Assembly: GCA_964019055.1 (NCBI GenBank)
Contig: OZ025219.1
Location: 7,152,388 to 7,216,387, forward strand
From: Anthopleura xanthogrammica
Lineage: Eukaryota > Cnidaria > Anthozoa > Actiniaria > Actiniidae
Direction of reading: 5' to 3'
DNA: 64,000 bases
The position numbers and the translations under genes were made by a program. Shown piece after piece: positions 1-10,400 of the stretch. Position 1 is the stretch's first letter, and each line of letters opens with the position of its first letter. The notes below the pieces were generated by a model. The model was not told the DNA's origin and made no database searches. It saw only the letters and a list, made by a program, of their open reading frames with translations.

Positions 1-11
1 TGAGTGCTTCA

Positions 12-139
12 ATAGACCCCTTGCAACACGTCGGAATGCAGCTTAATTTGGAGGGCAAAACAATAGGTTCCTATTCTCAGGAGATTCAAATTCTTTTGTT
101 TTGCCCTCAAATCGAGCTTCTTTGACGTCACGTGCAAGT
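12..139. repeat. MITE family A, copy 1
   Basis: Palindromic element of about 130 bp. Its left end reads AGACCCCTTGCA and its right end TGACGTCACGTGCAAG. Inner arms (GCAGCTTAATTTGGAGGGCAAAA and its inverse) flank a short centre. The same element recurs at 43501-43641 and 45764-45905, where the right end continues to GGGGTCTAT, so this copy has lost its last few bases. No coding capacity is visible, which fits a non-autonomous DNA transposon. Confidence 0.75.
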
Positions 140-1140
140 TATGTCATCGCCATAAGTATGATATCATCAGTATTGAAAAGACCACGCACGGAGCATGGCT
201 TCAGCTGTCGATGATTTTCATTCTCTTCAATCAATCAGGTTACAAATTTCAGGGAGTGTTTCCAAGCCCTCAGTCCGCACTAACCAGACGTTTTATTTGA
301 CTCAAGATACCAGTTCGGTATCTGGATAAGACTGATGCGTAATGAAAGCATAATGGAACGAAAATCTTGTTTCCACGGACATGAGCCTGGAGCTGACAAA
401 ATGAGAAATAAATAGATATTGAAGAAATCGGCCCATCGTCAAGAAATACGCAAGGGCACGAAATACGAAATTACGAAACATGATTGCAAAAGTGCGCAAA
501 CACTACTTTTCAGTTTATGACCCATCCACACGACCAAAAAAAAATGTTCTTCGAGTAAAACTCGACTTTGAAAACGCGTCATCCCAAAATTACAACTTTT
601 TCCAGTAAAAAGTTAGTGTTGAAGTGTCGTTAAGACGGATATCGATCCACATGTTTCAGCATACTCATGAGACAGCTTAATATCACAGTTATTAGCAATG
701 GTGGCTCGCCGGAAGTACCTTGAATTTGTTCTCATCAAATGTCATCCGATAAGCCAGAAAGGGGATAGTTTGAGTCGGGGTGGGCCAAACTGTTAGACGA
801 TAAAATTCTTCATTTTACGCGTTTATTAATAAGAGATAACAATAACACGAATAAGAGATAACAAGATTTAATTGAGGGCACTTTTATCTGAGGATTAAAT
901 GTTCTGACAGCAAGTGATAATATTGCTTCTTGGCATGACTTAAGGCTGTTAGAATCTGCGCGGGAACCATTTGCAATTATCTTTGACGGCTATGTTAACC
1001 GGAAGTGTAAATAACTTTAATTTGGGGTTTCGCGCCTTCAAAGTGTGTCTTCCCTGTGGATGATTTGACTTTACTCACAATGTTGAGAATGAAATCCCCA
1101 ATGAACAAAATCCAAGGAAAAATTATTTACACTTTTTTGT

Positions 1141-1265
1141 GTCCCCTAGTTGTATCAATATTCATGCGTCTTCTCATGCGCAACCATTAAACAAAGAAAT
1201 GATGCTATAGGGAATGACGTGACATGTGGCCTGAAATGGGAAAAATTACGCCAAAGCCGAAAAGA
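1141..1265. repeat. MITE family B, partial copy
   Basis: Half of an inverted-repeat element that is complete at 33870-34065 and 36914-37113. Shared blocks are CTTCTCATGCGCAACC, AAACAAAGAAATGAT and the arm ending TGGCCTGAAATGGG. The left arm is missing or heavily diverged. Confidence 0.65.
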
Positions 1266-1715
1266 TTTGTCCCACAACGAAGCATGCGCTGCCTCTATCA
1301 TTGCTTCATGGTTATCAGTTAGATTTGACGCAGCGGCACTTGCGTTCGTTCTCGGCATCCGTTTCGTTTATAGCCGCCAGCTAGCTGAGGCACGAACTCA
1401 CGCAGATAACTACACTCTGTACGTAATTCCCAAATCATCTAGGAATATAATAGAAGCTGCAGCAAACAAGCAACGCAATGGCCACACAAACACCTTGAAT
1501 GAATTTACTTTAATAATATAATTTTATAAAAATATCAAAAAAGCAATCACAACTTATATATGAAGAGACGTTTTGTCTTGTCTGAAAATACTTAAAATTT
1601 TCTTACAAAAATTTTTAAGTCAAAAATGAAAGTTTAACCTAATTTGGTGGAGTTTTGCCTCAAATTTAACTAGAGCTTAGGGCTTACATCCTGACTGAAC
1701 AACAAGGTACGGAAC

Positions 1716-1842
1716 ATGTTGCAGGCAATCGATGTTGCGAGCCATGTCACACGACGCAATTTATTGCACGCAATGTTGCTGAAGTAGAAAACGGTCCTAC
1801 TCAGTTCAGCAACATTGCTTGCAATATATTGCGCACAATCTC
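1716..1842. repeat. MITE family D, copy 1
   Basis: Imperfect palindrome built from GCAACATTG/CAATGTTGC blocks around AGTAGAAAACGGTCCTACT. An inverted relative lies at 55145-55275, with GCGAGCCATGTCACACGACG matched by its reverse complement there. Confidence 0.6.
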
Positions 1843-2278
1843 ACACTTTGTGTCTTCACGCCTTTACATTTATATATTCAGAAAAATGCTACAAGATTTT
1901 GTGTCATTGACGGGATAATAGTGATGATGGAGAATCGTCAAGGGAAGTGCAATATACAGTACACTACATGCCTCTCCCTCTGGGGTCTCGATTCCTGGGG
2001 ACTTGGCATCACGTGTAGAGCTTGTTAAGCCTTTCTCTTACTTGATCAAGGTTTTTTTTTTCTTTTAGCTTTATGTCAATCATGCAGGGAGGGATTGCTC
2101 AGTCTCACGAGTCAATTGCTCTCGTGTAACTAGTGTGTTGGAAGCCAGATCTAAATTAGAGTTCATTCTCTTAAATCTAACTCCAGGAATTATTACACTG
2201 TAAAAAAAAAGCCAAGAAGTGGGGGGAAAAAATTTCATTTCATTTCCTGTTTTCTAGGCTTTACCATAACCTGAAAAC

Positions 2279-2430
2279 CAACATGAACGTTAAATGGCAT
2301 GAACCTGATCATCCAAATTCTAAAACAGTTCTTTGTCTTTGATTTTGACTAATTTCCGAGCAGATCTTTGAAAGTGTGGACATTATTTCATCCAATTTCA
2401 TATCTTTTCCTTTTACAGATTCTTGTTTTC
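2279..2430 (-). pseudogene. Degenerate tandem copy of the CaMKII 3' end
   Basis: This roughly 150-bp stretch lies directly downstream of the CaMKII stop codon and resembles 2437-2582, which holds the last codons and start of the 3' UTR. Shared blocks include the downstream AACATGAACxTTxAATGGCAT and the stop-codon region. Read on the minus strand, the copy can still be aligned to the protein end (NVHTFKDLLGN-stop against [15 protein letters not shown]), but it has an in-frame TGA just upstream and many substitutions. It looks like a partial tandem duplication that decayed. Alternative polyadenylation use of this copy cannot be excluded. Confidence 0.7.
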
Positions 2431-2503
2431 AATTTTAACATGAACATTCAATGGCATTAACATGATCCATAAACTAAAACAGTTATTTGTGTTTGATATT
2501 TAA

Positions 2504-5500
2504 CTAATTTCCAAACGAGGATCTATGAAAATGGACATTCACCCAGTTCCCATTTTTCCTCTGCCAGATTCTTGTCTCCTCAAAGTGTCGGGTCACTGGT
2601 TGACCATTGGGTTGAATTGTTTGATCCAAGCGTACATACGAAATACAGGCAGCTTTAGGGCCAAGACTAATCACTTGTGGGGTGAGTAAGGTCGTATGAG
2701 TTGGGGCTTTGTCTGGAAAATTATCAAAATAAAACTTGTGAAACTCAAGACCTTCAATGAGACATCCTCGAGATTCAGGTTCAAATGCAGTGAGATGTGG
2801 GTCGACAAGCTTGGTGTAGGTCTCATAATCAGCTGTTGTTATGCTAGTTATCAGCTCTTGAGTCAGGCGTATGATTTCCTGATCTTGACTGACAAGTCCT
2901 TCGTCTATTACTGTAGTGACGGAATCCTCCTCAGATATTTTCTTCTTGCTGGATCCTCGTTTATGGGCAGCGAACATGGTGCTGATTATTGCACTTTTAA
3001 GCTTGCGTCGAGCATTGAATTTCTTCAAGCCATCTAAAGTTGATTGACGGTGAATGCTTGATGCTGCTTGTTCAGGGTTCTGTGAAAATGATTAATAAAA
3101 TGGGTTATATTAAGGCGAATGTATAAAATATATATGATTAATGTATGTCAGGGACATAGCGAGGACCCAGGATCTGGGTGAGGGGGGGGACACCTAGAAT
3201 AAAAATGTAAAATTTGAGGGGGCATGGGCCCATCCCCTCCCTGCGCCAGTGGCATTGACATTATCCATCAGAAAAAAGGGTTGATTGGAAAATTTTATTG
3301 GGGGTCAATTGCTCCCCTTACCCCCCCTGCTATGCCACTGGTTTCAGGCATTTGATTGGATGGAGAGAAAATTCTTGCACACTGTGATTGGTCTTGTGCC
3401 TTGCCTTGCCATGTCAAGACCACATTAATACCACAAGCTTTTCACAGTCATACGAAAAACTGCTCAGCCTCTACCATGCTTACTGCCTGCTACTGAAGCT
3501 TACCAGAATCCATGGATGTTTGATTGCTTCTGCAGCAGTGATTCTTTTCCTTGGATCAACAACAAGCATTTTGTCTATCAAGTCTTTGGCTTCGGCAGTT
3601 ACGGTGTCCCATTCAGGAGAAGGATACTGTGATATATAATCAGATAATAATCATTATTATATGACAAGGTAATTTCACATGCTATGATTGGTGAATTTGC
3701 GGTCCATAACTTATGGTACGGACCGAAAATGAAAATTGTCTTTCCTAGCAATGCAATATAATAAATATCTCATTAACCTCGTTTGCACACTACACGCTTG
3801 GGCCATAAGGCAGTGGAAAAAACTTGGTCCATAACTTATGGTACGGACCGGCTCAAACTCTGTTAATAAGAGCTATATATTCCTTCACAGGTAACTGAGT
3901 CCTGTGCTCTGATTGGCTGAGCTACTAGAAGTCTAGTATATTGAAGTCTAGCATTGATAGGCCACTAGTAGCAAAAATTGCTGGTTTTGAAAACCAAACT
4001 AGACTATACATGGTGCAGACTAAGGTGCATTTAAAAAAAACCAGCTCATTCCAACTGATGACGGTCACAGCCTGATGGCCGAAATATTAAAGAAAAATGA
4101 AATATCTTAGAACTCATATTTCAAAATTATTTATATTCATTTATTTGACTTATTAGTAGGTTTAGACTAAAACACTTATCAGAAATAGCATCTCTGAGAA
4201 TGAAAATGGTAAAATTAAATCTCCAATATCAAAATCCTACTAAGATACAACCCCAAACACTGAGTTGTTGAATGTGAGGGCTTCACTCCCTTCTCTTCAA
4301 TACCTTTATATTGCAACAATGAGACAATATGTCATAATAGGATTGTAGTGCTTTAAATTAGGGTCCTCAATTAGAACCCCTTGAGAAAAAGGAAAGCACA
4401 AATTTCAGGTTAAAGAGAAAAATGAGAAAACAATCATAACCATTTTTTTTCCTCTAAAATATGTCATTGATTGTATAGTTTAACTTTTATCTTATTTTAC
4501 TTTAATTTTCTTTTCTTTTATTCTTTTGCTCTTTTCTTCTCTTGTATTTTTTGAAGAAAAAAATAGCATTAAAATTTCAACTTCTATATTCAAATTTTTA
4601 TTTTCATTTTAGCACTTCAATAATTATTTCTCATCTGCATACAGTAAAACTTGACTGTCATTTTGGACCATAACTATGATTATATTTTTTAGCATTTTTA
4701 ATACTAAATTGGTATAAAAAAAAACAATGAAAATAATAAATAAAAAACAGTCATTTCTCACTATAAAAATTGAACATTGGTGTTTTGATTATAGATTTTT
4801 ATGAATATTCGAATGTTCTTAAATTTTTAGTCTCATGTAATATATTGTATCAATTTCCTTTGCCAAGCAGGTATAAATTTTTAACTCAAATACCACCTCA
4901 TGAGTAAAGGAAGGATACATGCCAAGGAAAGAAGGCAGATGTTTCTTTTTTTCATTACTTGGTCCATAACATTCAAGTGGCTTTTGTTTATTATATTTTT
5001 GTGACCTTCAAGCACAAACATGGCTTTCCAATTATTGGTGCAATTTGTTAATTACAAATTCTATCGTTCTACAAAAACATTCAATACCACAAATTCCTCG
5101 ATAATTGACATATTTTTGTTTTAAAATTCTTAATCCAATTGCACACCTAATTGACATGAATATTTTATGCATAGAACTTAGTCGCAGTGATACAGCTTCC
5201 CAACACCAAAGTGTCTTCCTTCAAATATTTGTACAACACGTATAATTAGATTAGTAATATTGGACAAAAAATTACAAAATAAGAATTTCAAGTTTTGAAA
5301 TTGTTAGCTAGTTCAGCATGTGTGCAATAAATTCGCTTATAAGCCAACTCCCTAATTTCCTCCGATGTTTCAGCCTAAGGCAAGCATAATTGTATTCCAA
5401 ACAATGTAATATATTATTATACTCACACAGTATGAGCCCTTCTTGATTTGAGAATAAAGTTTCTCCTTTTCGTCGTCCCAGAATGGAGGATAACCAACGA

Positions 5501-6140
5501 GGAGTATGTACAAAATCACCCCACAAGCCCACACATCTACTGCTTTATCGTAAGGCTCTTTCTTGAGTACTTCCGGCGATAGGTACCCCGGAGTACCAGC
5601 AAACCCAAACCATCCTGGACGATCATTATCTAACTCTATTGCCAAACCAAAATCAGCGAGCTTAACTATAGCCGCTTTCTCCTTGCTCGAGAGGAGAAGA
5701 TTCTCTGGCTTCAGATCACGATGAACAATATGGTTTTCATGGCAATTGTTCACACTCGAAAGAACTTGCTTTATGCAATGGCTAGCATCCACTTCACTAT
5801 AATATTCACGAGCAACAATATCTTCGAACAGCTCTCCTCCAGTTACTAGATCAAACATCAGATAACTTGAGCCCTCTGTCTTTATGCTTGCATGGAGACG
5901 GACAATGTTTGGGTGGCTGAGTCGACGGCAAATTCTCACCTCGCGTTCGATTTTGTGAACATCTCTCTCGCTCATTGATTTAGTGCTGAGTATCTTAACA
6001 GCATAGTCTACCCCCGTGGATTTCTGAGTGCAGCGACGCACAGTACTAAATGCTCCCTTGCCCAGCTCCTCTTTCAACTCGAACTGGTCATGGAAGGATT
6101 GTTCTTGAGAGATAGTAGGGCTTGCACTTTGGTCAGACAT
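2504..6140 (-). CDS. CAMK2: Calcium/calmodulin-dependent protein kinase II (CaMKII), complete, three exons
   Basis: Ser/Thr kinase activated by Ca2+/calmodulin that assembles into holoenzymes through its C-terminal hub. Coding exons on the minus strand are 6140-5427, 3626-3504 and 3079-2504; all junctions are GT/AG, phase 0, and give 470 aa. Residues about 20-278 are the kinase domain: glycine loop GKGAFSTV (27-34), Lys49, HRDLKPEN (140-147), DFG (163-165) and a CaMKII-type GTPGYLSPE. The autoinhibitory segment HRQSTLDG places the autophosphorylation threonine (Thr286 of mammals) at residue 293. The calmodulin-binding helix [12 protein letters not shown] follows. A short linker with a basic KRGSSKKK patch leads to the association domain (about 345-470), ending [11 protein letters not shown]. 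The start ATG at 6140 is the first in frame and gives the normal family N-terminus. Introns are 1800 and 424 bp. Three coding exons is far fewer than the 15-20 usual in vertebrate CaMKII genes. Family assignment is near certain. Confidence 0.96.
3690..3860. repeat. Short repeat element in CaMKII intron
   Basis: The near-palindrome GGTCCATAACTTATGGTACG occurs at 3701 and again at 3829, with about 105 bp between. The pair looks like the ends of a small element. The rest of this 1.8-kb intron (3627-5426) is AT-rich. The motif TGATGACGGTCACAGCCTGA near 4057, followed by GGCCGAAATAT, resembles the tail of retroelements, but no coding remains are visible. Confidence 0.4.
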
Positions 6141-7120
6141 GGTCTAGCTTTCTTCTACCTTCCGCCTTGGAGGTTGCGTCTCAGAAGGGATTAGACACTG
6201 AGAGGGACTGGACACTAGGGCTTTTCATGGGGTGATCCCAGGGGGGAGGGGAGGGGAAGACGGACAATGGGCTGTGCATTTTTCACTTTCATTCAGAACT
6301 ACACACTGCTCTGGTTTCCTGATTGGAGGTGGTTTTTGCATGAGGGGAAACGATACTCGTACTGGAGCACCGTATCTTCCCGTAACCGTGCTACGCGCTG
6401 CGATTGGATAAATTTACTGCAAAAAAATACCGACTGTGTGCGTCTGACTGTAAGCCAGTACAAAAAACCATGGTATATGCAAGATTTTTTGTTCTCAAAG
6501 CCAAGGTTTCTTATTTAATCTGTCCTTAACTCTCAGCCTTTTCTTGAAAGGATCTTGAACGAATCAGTGAAAGGGAGGGGGAGGGTGGTGCCAAACCGCA
6601 AGGAGGCCTGAGTTACAATCCTTTTTGGGGGGAAGAAGAAGGATTTTGTTCAGGGAGGAGGGCAGCGTTGTATGGGCACCTGCCAGCGAACCCCCAAAAA
6701 ATCGCTTGCAAAGTAGTTGCAAAGTAGGGGCACAAAGTTGGCTCAGGGAAGGGTGCAACCCTTGAATATCAAAGAAAGAAAACATTATTTTGTATTAGTT
6801 ATCTTCAAAATAGGGGCTCTGATGAAGTCGATTCAGGGTGATGCTTGCATCCCCTACACCCCTCCCCTGGATCCACCCCTACCCCTGATTAAAATTACAT
6901 ACCGTATTGGGACATCGACGCTGACAGGATTGGGCAAAGGGCCAGGTCGGCCAGGTCAGGGGTGTCATTCCTCAGACATCTATGGACTCCCTGTGGACTC
7001 CCTGCTGACCAACAAGAATGCAGTCCCTGCTGTGTGCGTGGGCTCAGACAGGTCAGCTGTCATACTGTATTGTTGGTTTTCTATTCGTTTCGTTTCGTGC
7101 GATGTTTTTTCGATGGAAGA
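6141..7120. promoter_or_regulatory. Divergent intergenic interval between CaMKII and PRELID2 starts
   Basis: About 980 bp separate the two start codons, which point away from each other, so both promoters must lie here or in unseen upstream UTR exons. The interval contains a G-rich run near 6240, GC-richer sequence around 6370-6400 and a G/A-rich repeat-like part at 6560-6900. No TATA box or defined motif could be assigned with confidence. The small open frames here show no family signature. Confidence 0.4.
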
Positions 7121-7445
7121 ATGAGGAGTTTGGAGTTCCATTACCTCTTTAAGTATTCATTCGAAACAGTCGTCCATGCCTATTTTCAAAAGGTAATAAT
7201 CATTTGCTTTTTGGAGTATTTTGAAGCTCGATTTCATAGCATTCGCTTCTCGAGGTGCTCACTAAGCTTTGACCTGGAATAATCACGTCACGTGTGACCC
7301 ATTTTTTATTTTCACTTTCTGACTTTAGTATACATCAGGTAAAGACCAAAATGTCACTTCAGTTATCGTGGTGGAACATACATTAGGTAAGAAAATAATT
7401 CCCTCAACAAAACAGTGGCAGTGGGAATACATCTGATAACACATT

Positions 7446-7477
<32 letters not shown>

Positions 7478-10400
7478 ATGGCCAAAAACAAGTATATGGC
7501 GGTGGGGGGAGGAGTTCAAAATAATATATTAATTTTAGGGGGTCAATACAAGGAAAGTAGGGTATATCTTTATTTGAAAGTACCAGCCTCTTACAGTGTT
7601 GGTCAGGAAATGAGATACCCGAGATTCAATAATGATGGTAGGAATGACAGACCATTAAAAATCTGTGGGATCTCAAAACATTGGTATCGTTCAACTTGTA
7701 CATTCTTTGCATCACAGTTGACTTTTACAAATCATCAGCAACAGCCAACTGTAATGTAAAGAATGTGTGTGCAAGTTGAATAATACCAGTTGTAATATGC
7801 AGTGTAGACTAGTTTCACATTCAATGCAAACCACTGTTTTTGAAGACCACAGACTCATTTGCAATCTGTTAGCCTTGTTTATAAGTCAGCTATTCAAAGA
7901 GACCATTAAGAGTCTGTGGGATCTCAAAACTTTAGTATTATTCAACTTGCACATTCTTTTCATTACAGTTGACTTTTGCAAATCATTAGCAGCAGCCAAC
8001 TGCGAATGCGAAACTGGTGTATTCAGGATATTTATTTTTGGTTCATCATATGGTTCTGACTTCTGTCAGTTAGCACTAGCATCATTGATTAAAGCATGAG
8101 CATTTGGTCCCTTTTTAATAGGGGTAAAAATCATTAGTTGCCATGGCTGCCTGGACTGGAACCTTGTAGTTGTCATTTTGAAAATTTCTGATGAGCATCT
8201 TTGCCCTTTTGTCAGTATATGCATGTTAGTCCTGGCCCCTCCTGGTAATACTCCAGTTTCACATTCGATGGAAACCGCTGTTTTTGAAGACCACAGACTC
8301 ATTTGTACAGGCTTAGCCTCGTTTATAAGTCATCTATTCAAAGGCACCATTAAAAGTCCGTGGGATTGGTATTATTCAACTTGCACATTCTTTACATTAC
8401 AGTTGGCTGTTGCTAATGATTTGCATAAGTCAACCGTAATGTAAAGAATGTGTAAGTTGAACAATACCAATGTTTTGAAATCCCACAGACTTTTAATGAT
8501 GTCATTGAATAGCTGACTTATAAGCGAGGCTAAGCCTGTACAAATGAGTCTGTGGTCTTCAAAAACAGCGGTTTCCATCGAATGTGAAACTGGAGTATTA
8601 AGACAACATGATAATTGGTTTGAATCATTCCTTTTAGACCCAAACACTGGAGATGAATACATTGTTAGAAGAGGAAAGTGTGTCAATGTACTGCCGTCAA
8701 TATTTACAAAGGTGGGAATCCAAAATTATGTTTATTTTACTGTATGAATGCAGTTGTAACACATGCAGGGAATTGTAGAACATGAGAGAAGTGTAAGGAG
8801 AAAAATGATAGGTAGCAGAGTGCTTTCCAATACTTCTCAAGTGTTCTGCTTTAAAACCCCTAGAGCTTTATATACCTATTTCAAAAAAAGGTTGTCATAA
8901 TCAATAGGCGATAGGAATAACGTGAATAATGTGTGTTTCTGCTTCTTATTGTCTTAAAAAACACAGAGGTTAGTATTGAGACATTCTGTCTTGTTGTAGT
9001 CCACAAAACCATTATAAAGACCTTGATTATTCATCTTTAGTCATATACCCATAATTCCTTTCCATCTTGGAATGACCTATCGCCTGTCGCATTTTGCTTT
9101 TGGCGATGACAACCTTTTTTGAAATAGGCATATATAACTGCACACAGCACAGCAAGCAAGTTTAGCAAGTTTTGTATTTTTTTAATTCATAAAATATAAA
9201 TTACAATAGCCATTATTTTGGATTTGAATGATGCAATAGGGCCGTTAAGTTGTGATGTATTTCTGGGTCCAAGTGCTCATAAAAACTGATTAAATACAGC
9301 AAAAATGTTCTCAATGATTAAACCTCCACCTGAAACAATTAGAACTTTGGACAACCAATCCTGTTACAAAGAAAAAGTTAGAAAAAACCATTTTAAAAAA
9401 CTGCTTTTTCATTTTGGACCCGGACATCATTTTAGACAGTGTGTACATGTGCTGTGTACTCTTATAAAGCACAAACTCCTAGCCAATCAGAATGCAAGAT
9501 TTGATGTAGCATTTAATTTTTTTATTTTTTTTATTTCTGTTCTAGTTCTTTCCATTTCCAGCCATAGAAGTAGAGGAGAAAGCTTGGCTAAGCAGGAAAG
9601 AAAAAGTCCTTCAGCTCCACAGTTACAATATAACTGGTTCAGATTATGTGAAGGTTGAAGAATACAGTATGTATTTTCCATCTGAAAGCAATGACAAATG
9701 GTATGATAATAGTAGCAAGGTATTACAGTATATACTAGTATGGCAAATTCTGTGTGTCGGCATGTACAATACCTTAACTGGATGCCCAATAGACCTACTT
9801 CATGGTTGTCGTCACTCAAGCTCAGCCTCGATAGTGTGTAATATATTCTTTAGAATTTGGCTACAGCTCACGGTAATTTAAGGAATGTACACATTATCAA
9901 ACAATAGACCATTTTTGAGATGCACAAGCGCTTTCCAAAGTATCTATTGAAACACTTAAAACTTCCATGGGCTTAAGTCAAATTCTAAAGAATAAATTAC
10001 ATGCTATTGAGGCTGAGGTTGAGTAACGACAACCGTGAAAATGTTTATTGATCCTATGGACATCAGGGACCATGAAGAGGTAGTGGCTGTGGGCTTCACC
10101 CTCCCTACTTTGTGCTAGTATACAAAAGCTATTATAAAAAAGGATCTATCGCATTTTGTATGTTGCATATGTACACCAAGCCCCATATGCAGTGTGAGCA
10201 AAAGGTCACAACAATATATGGAATGTTCCCAAACTTTGTCTGCATGTTTTTCTGGCATAATTTCTTCTGTGCTGACATTATTTACTCATGAATATAATAC
10301 ATTTCAAGCTTGGTAAGCAGGATGCAACAAGCAACATGCAATGTGCAACAAAACCTTCATCAACCTTTTTTGAAATAGCTGCACACTAAGTTCAGTCTCA

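Larger units (their letters stand above)
1..2278. other. Intergenic DNA with repeat elements, no gene recognised
   Basis: No exon with flanking splice sites and a recognisable product was found on either strand. The stretch contains a palindromic element at 12-139, a partial copy of a second family at 1141-1265, and a third family at 1716-1842. The remainder is AT-rich unique-looking sequence. A 123-codon open frame at 1150-1521 overlaps the second element and has no family resemblance. Confidence 0.5.

Noticed and set aside
1150..1521. 123-codon frame
   Set aside because: It begins inside a family B MITE and has no domain signature or splice sites.
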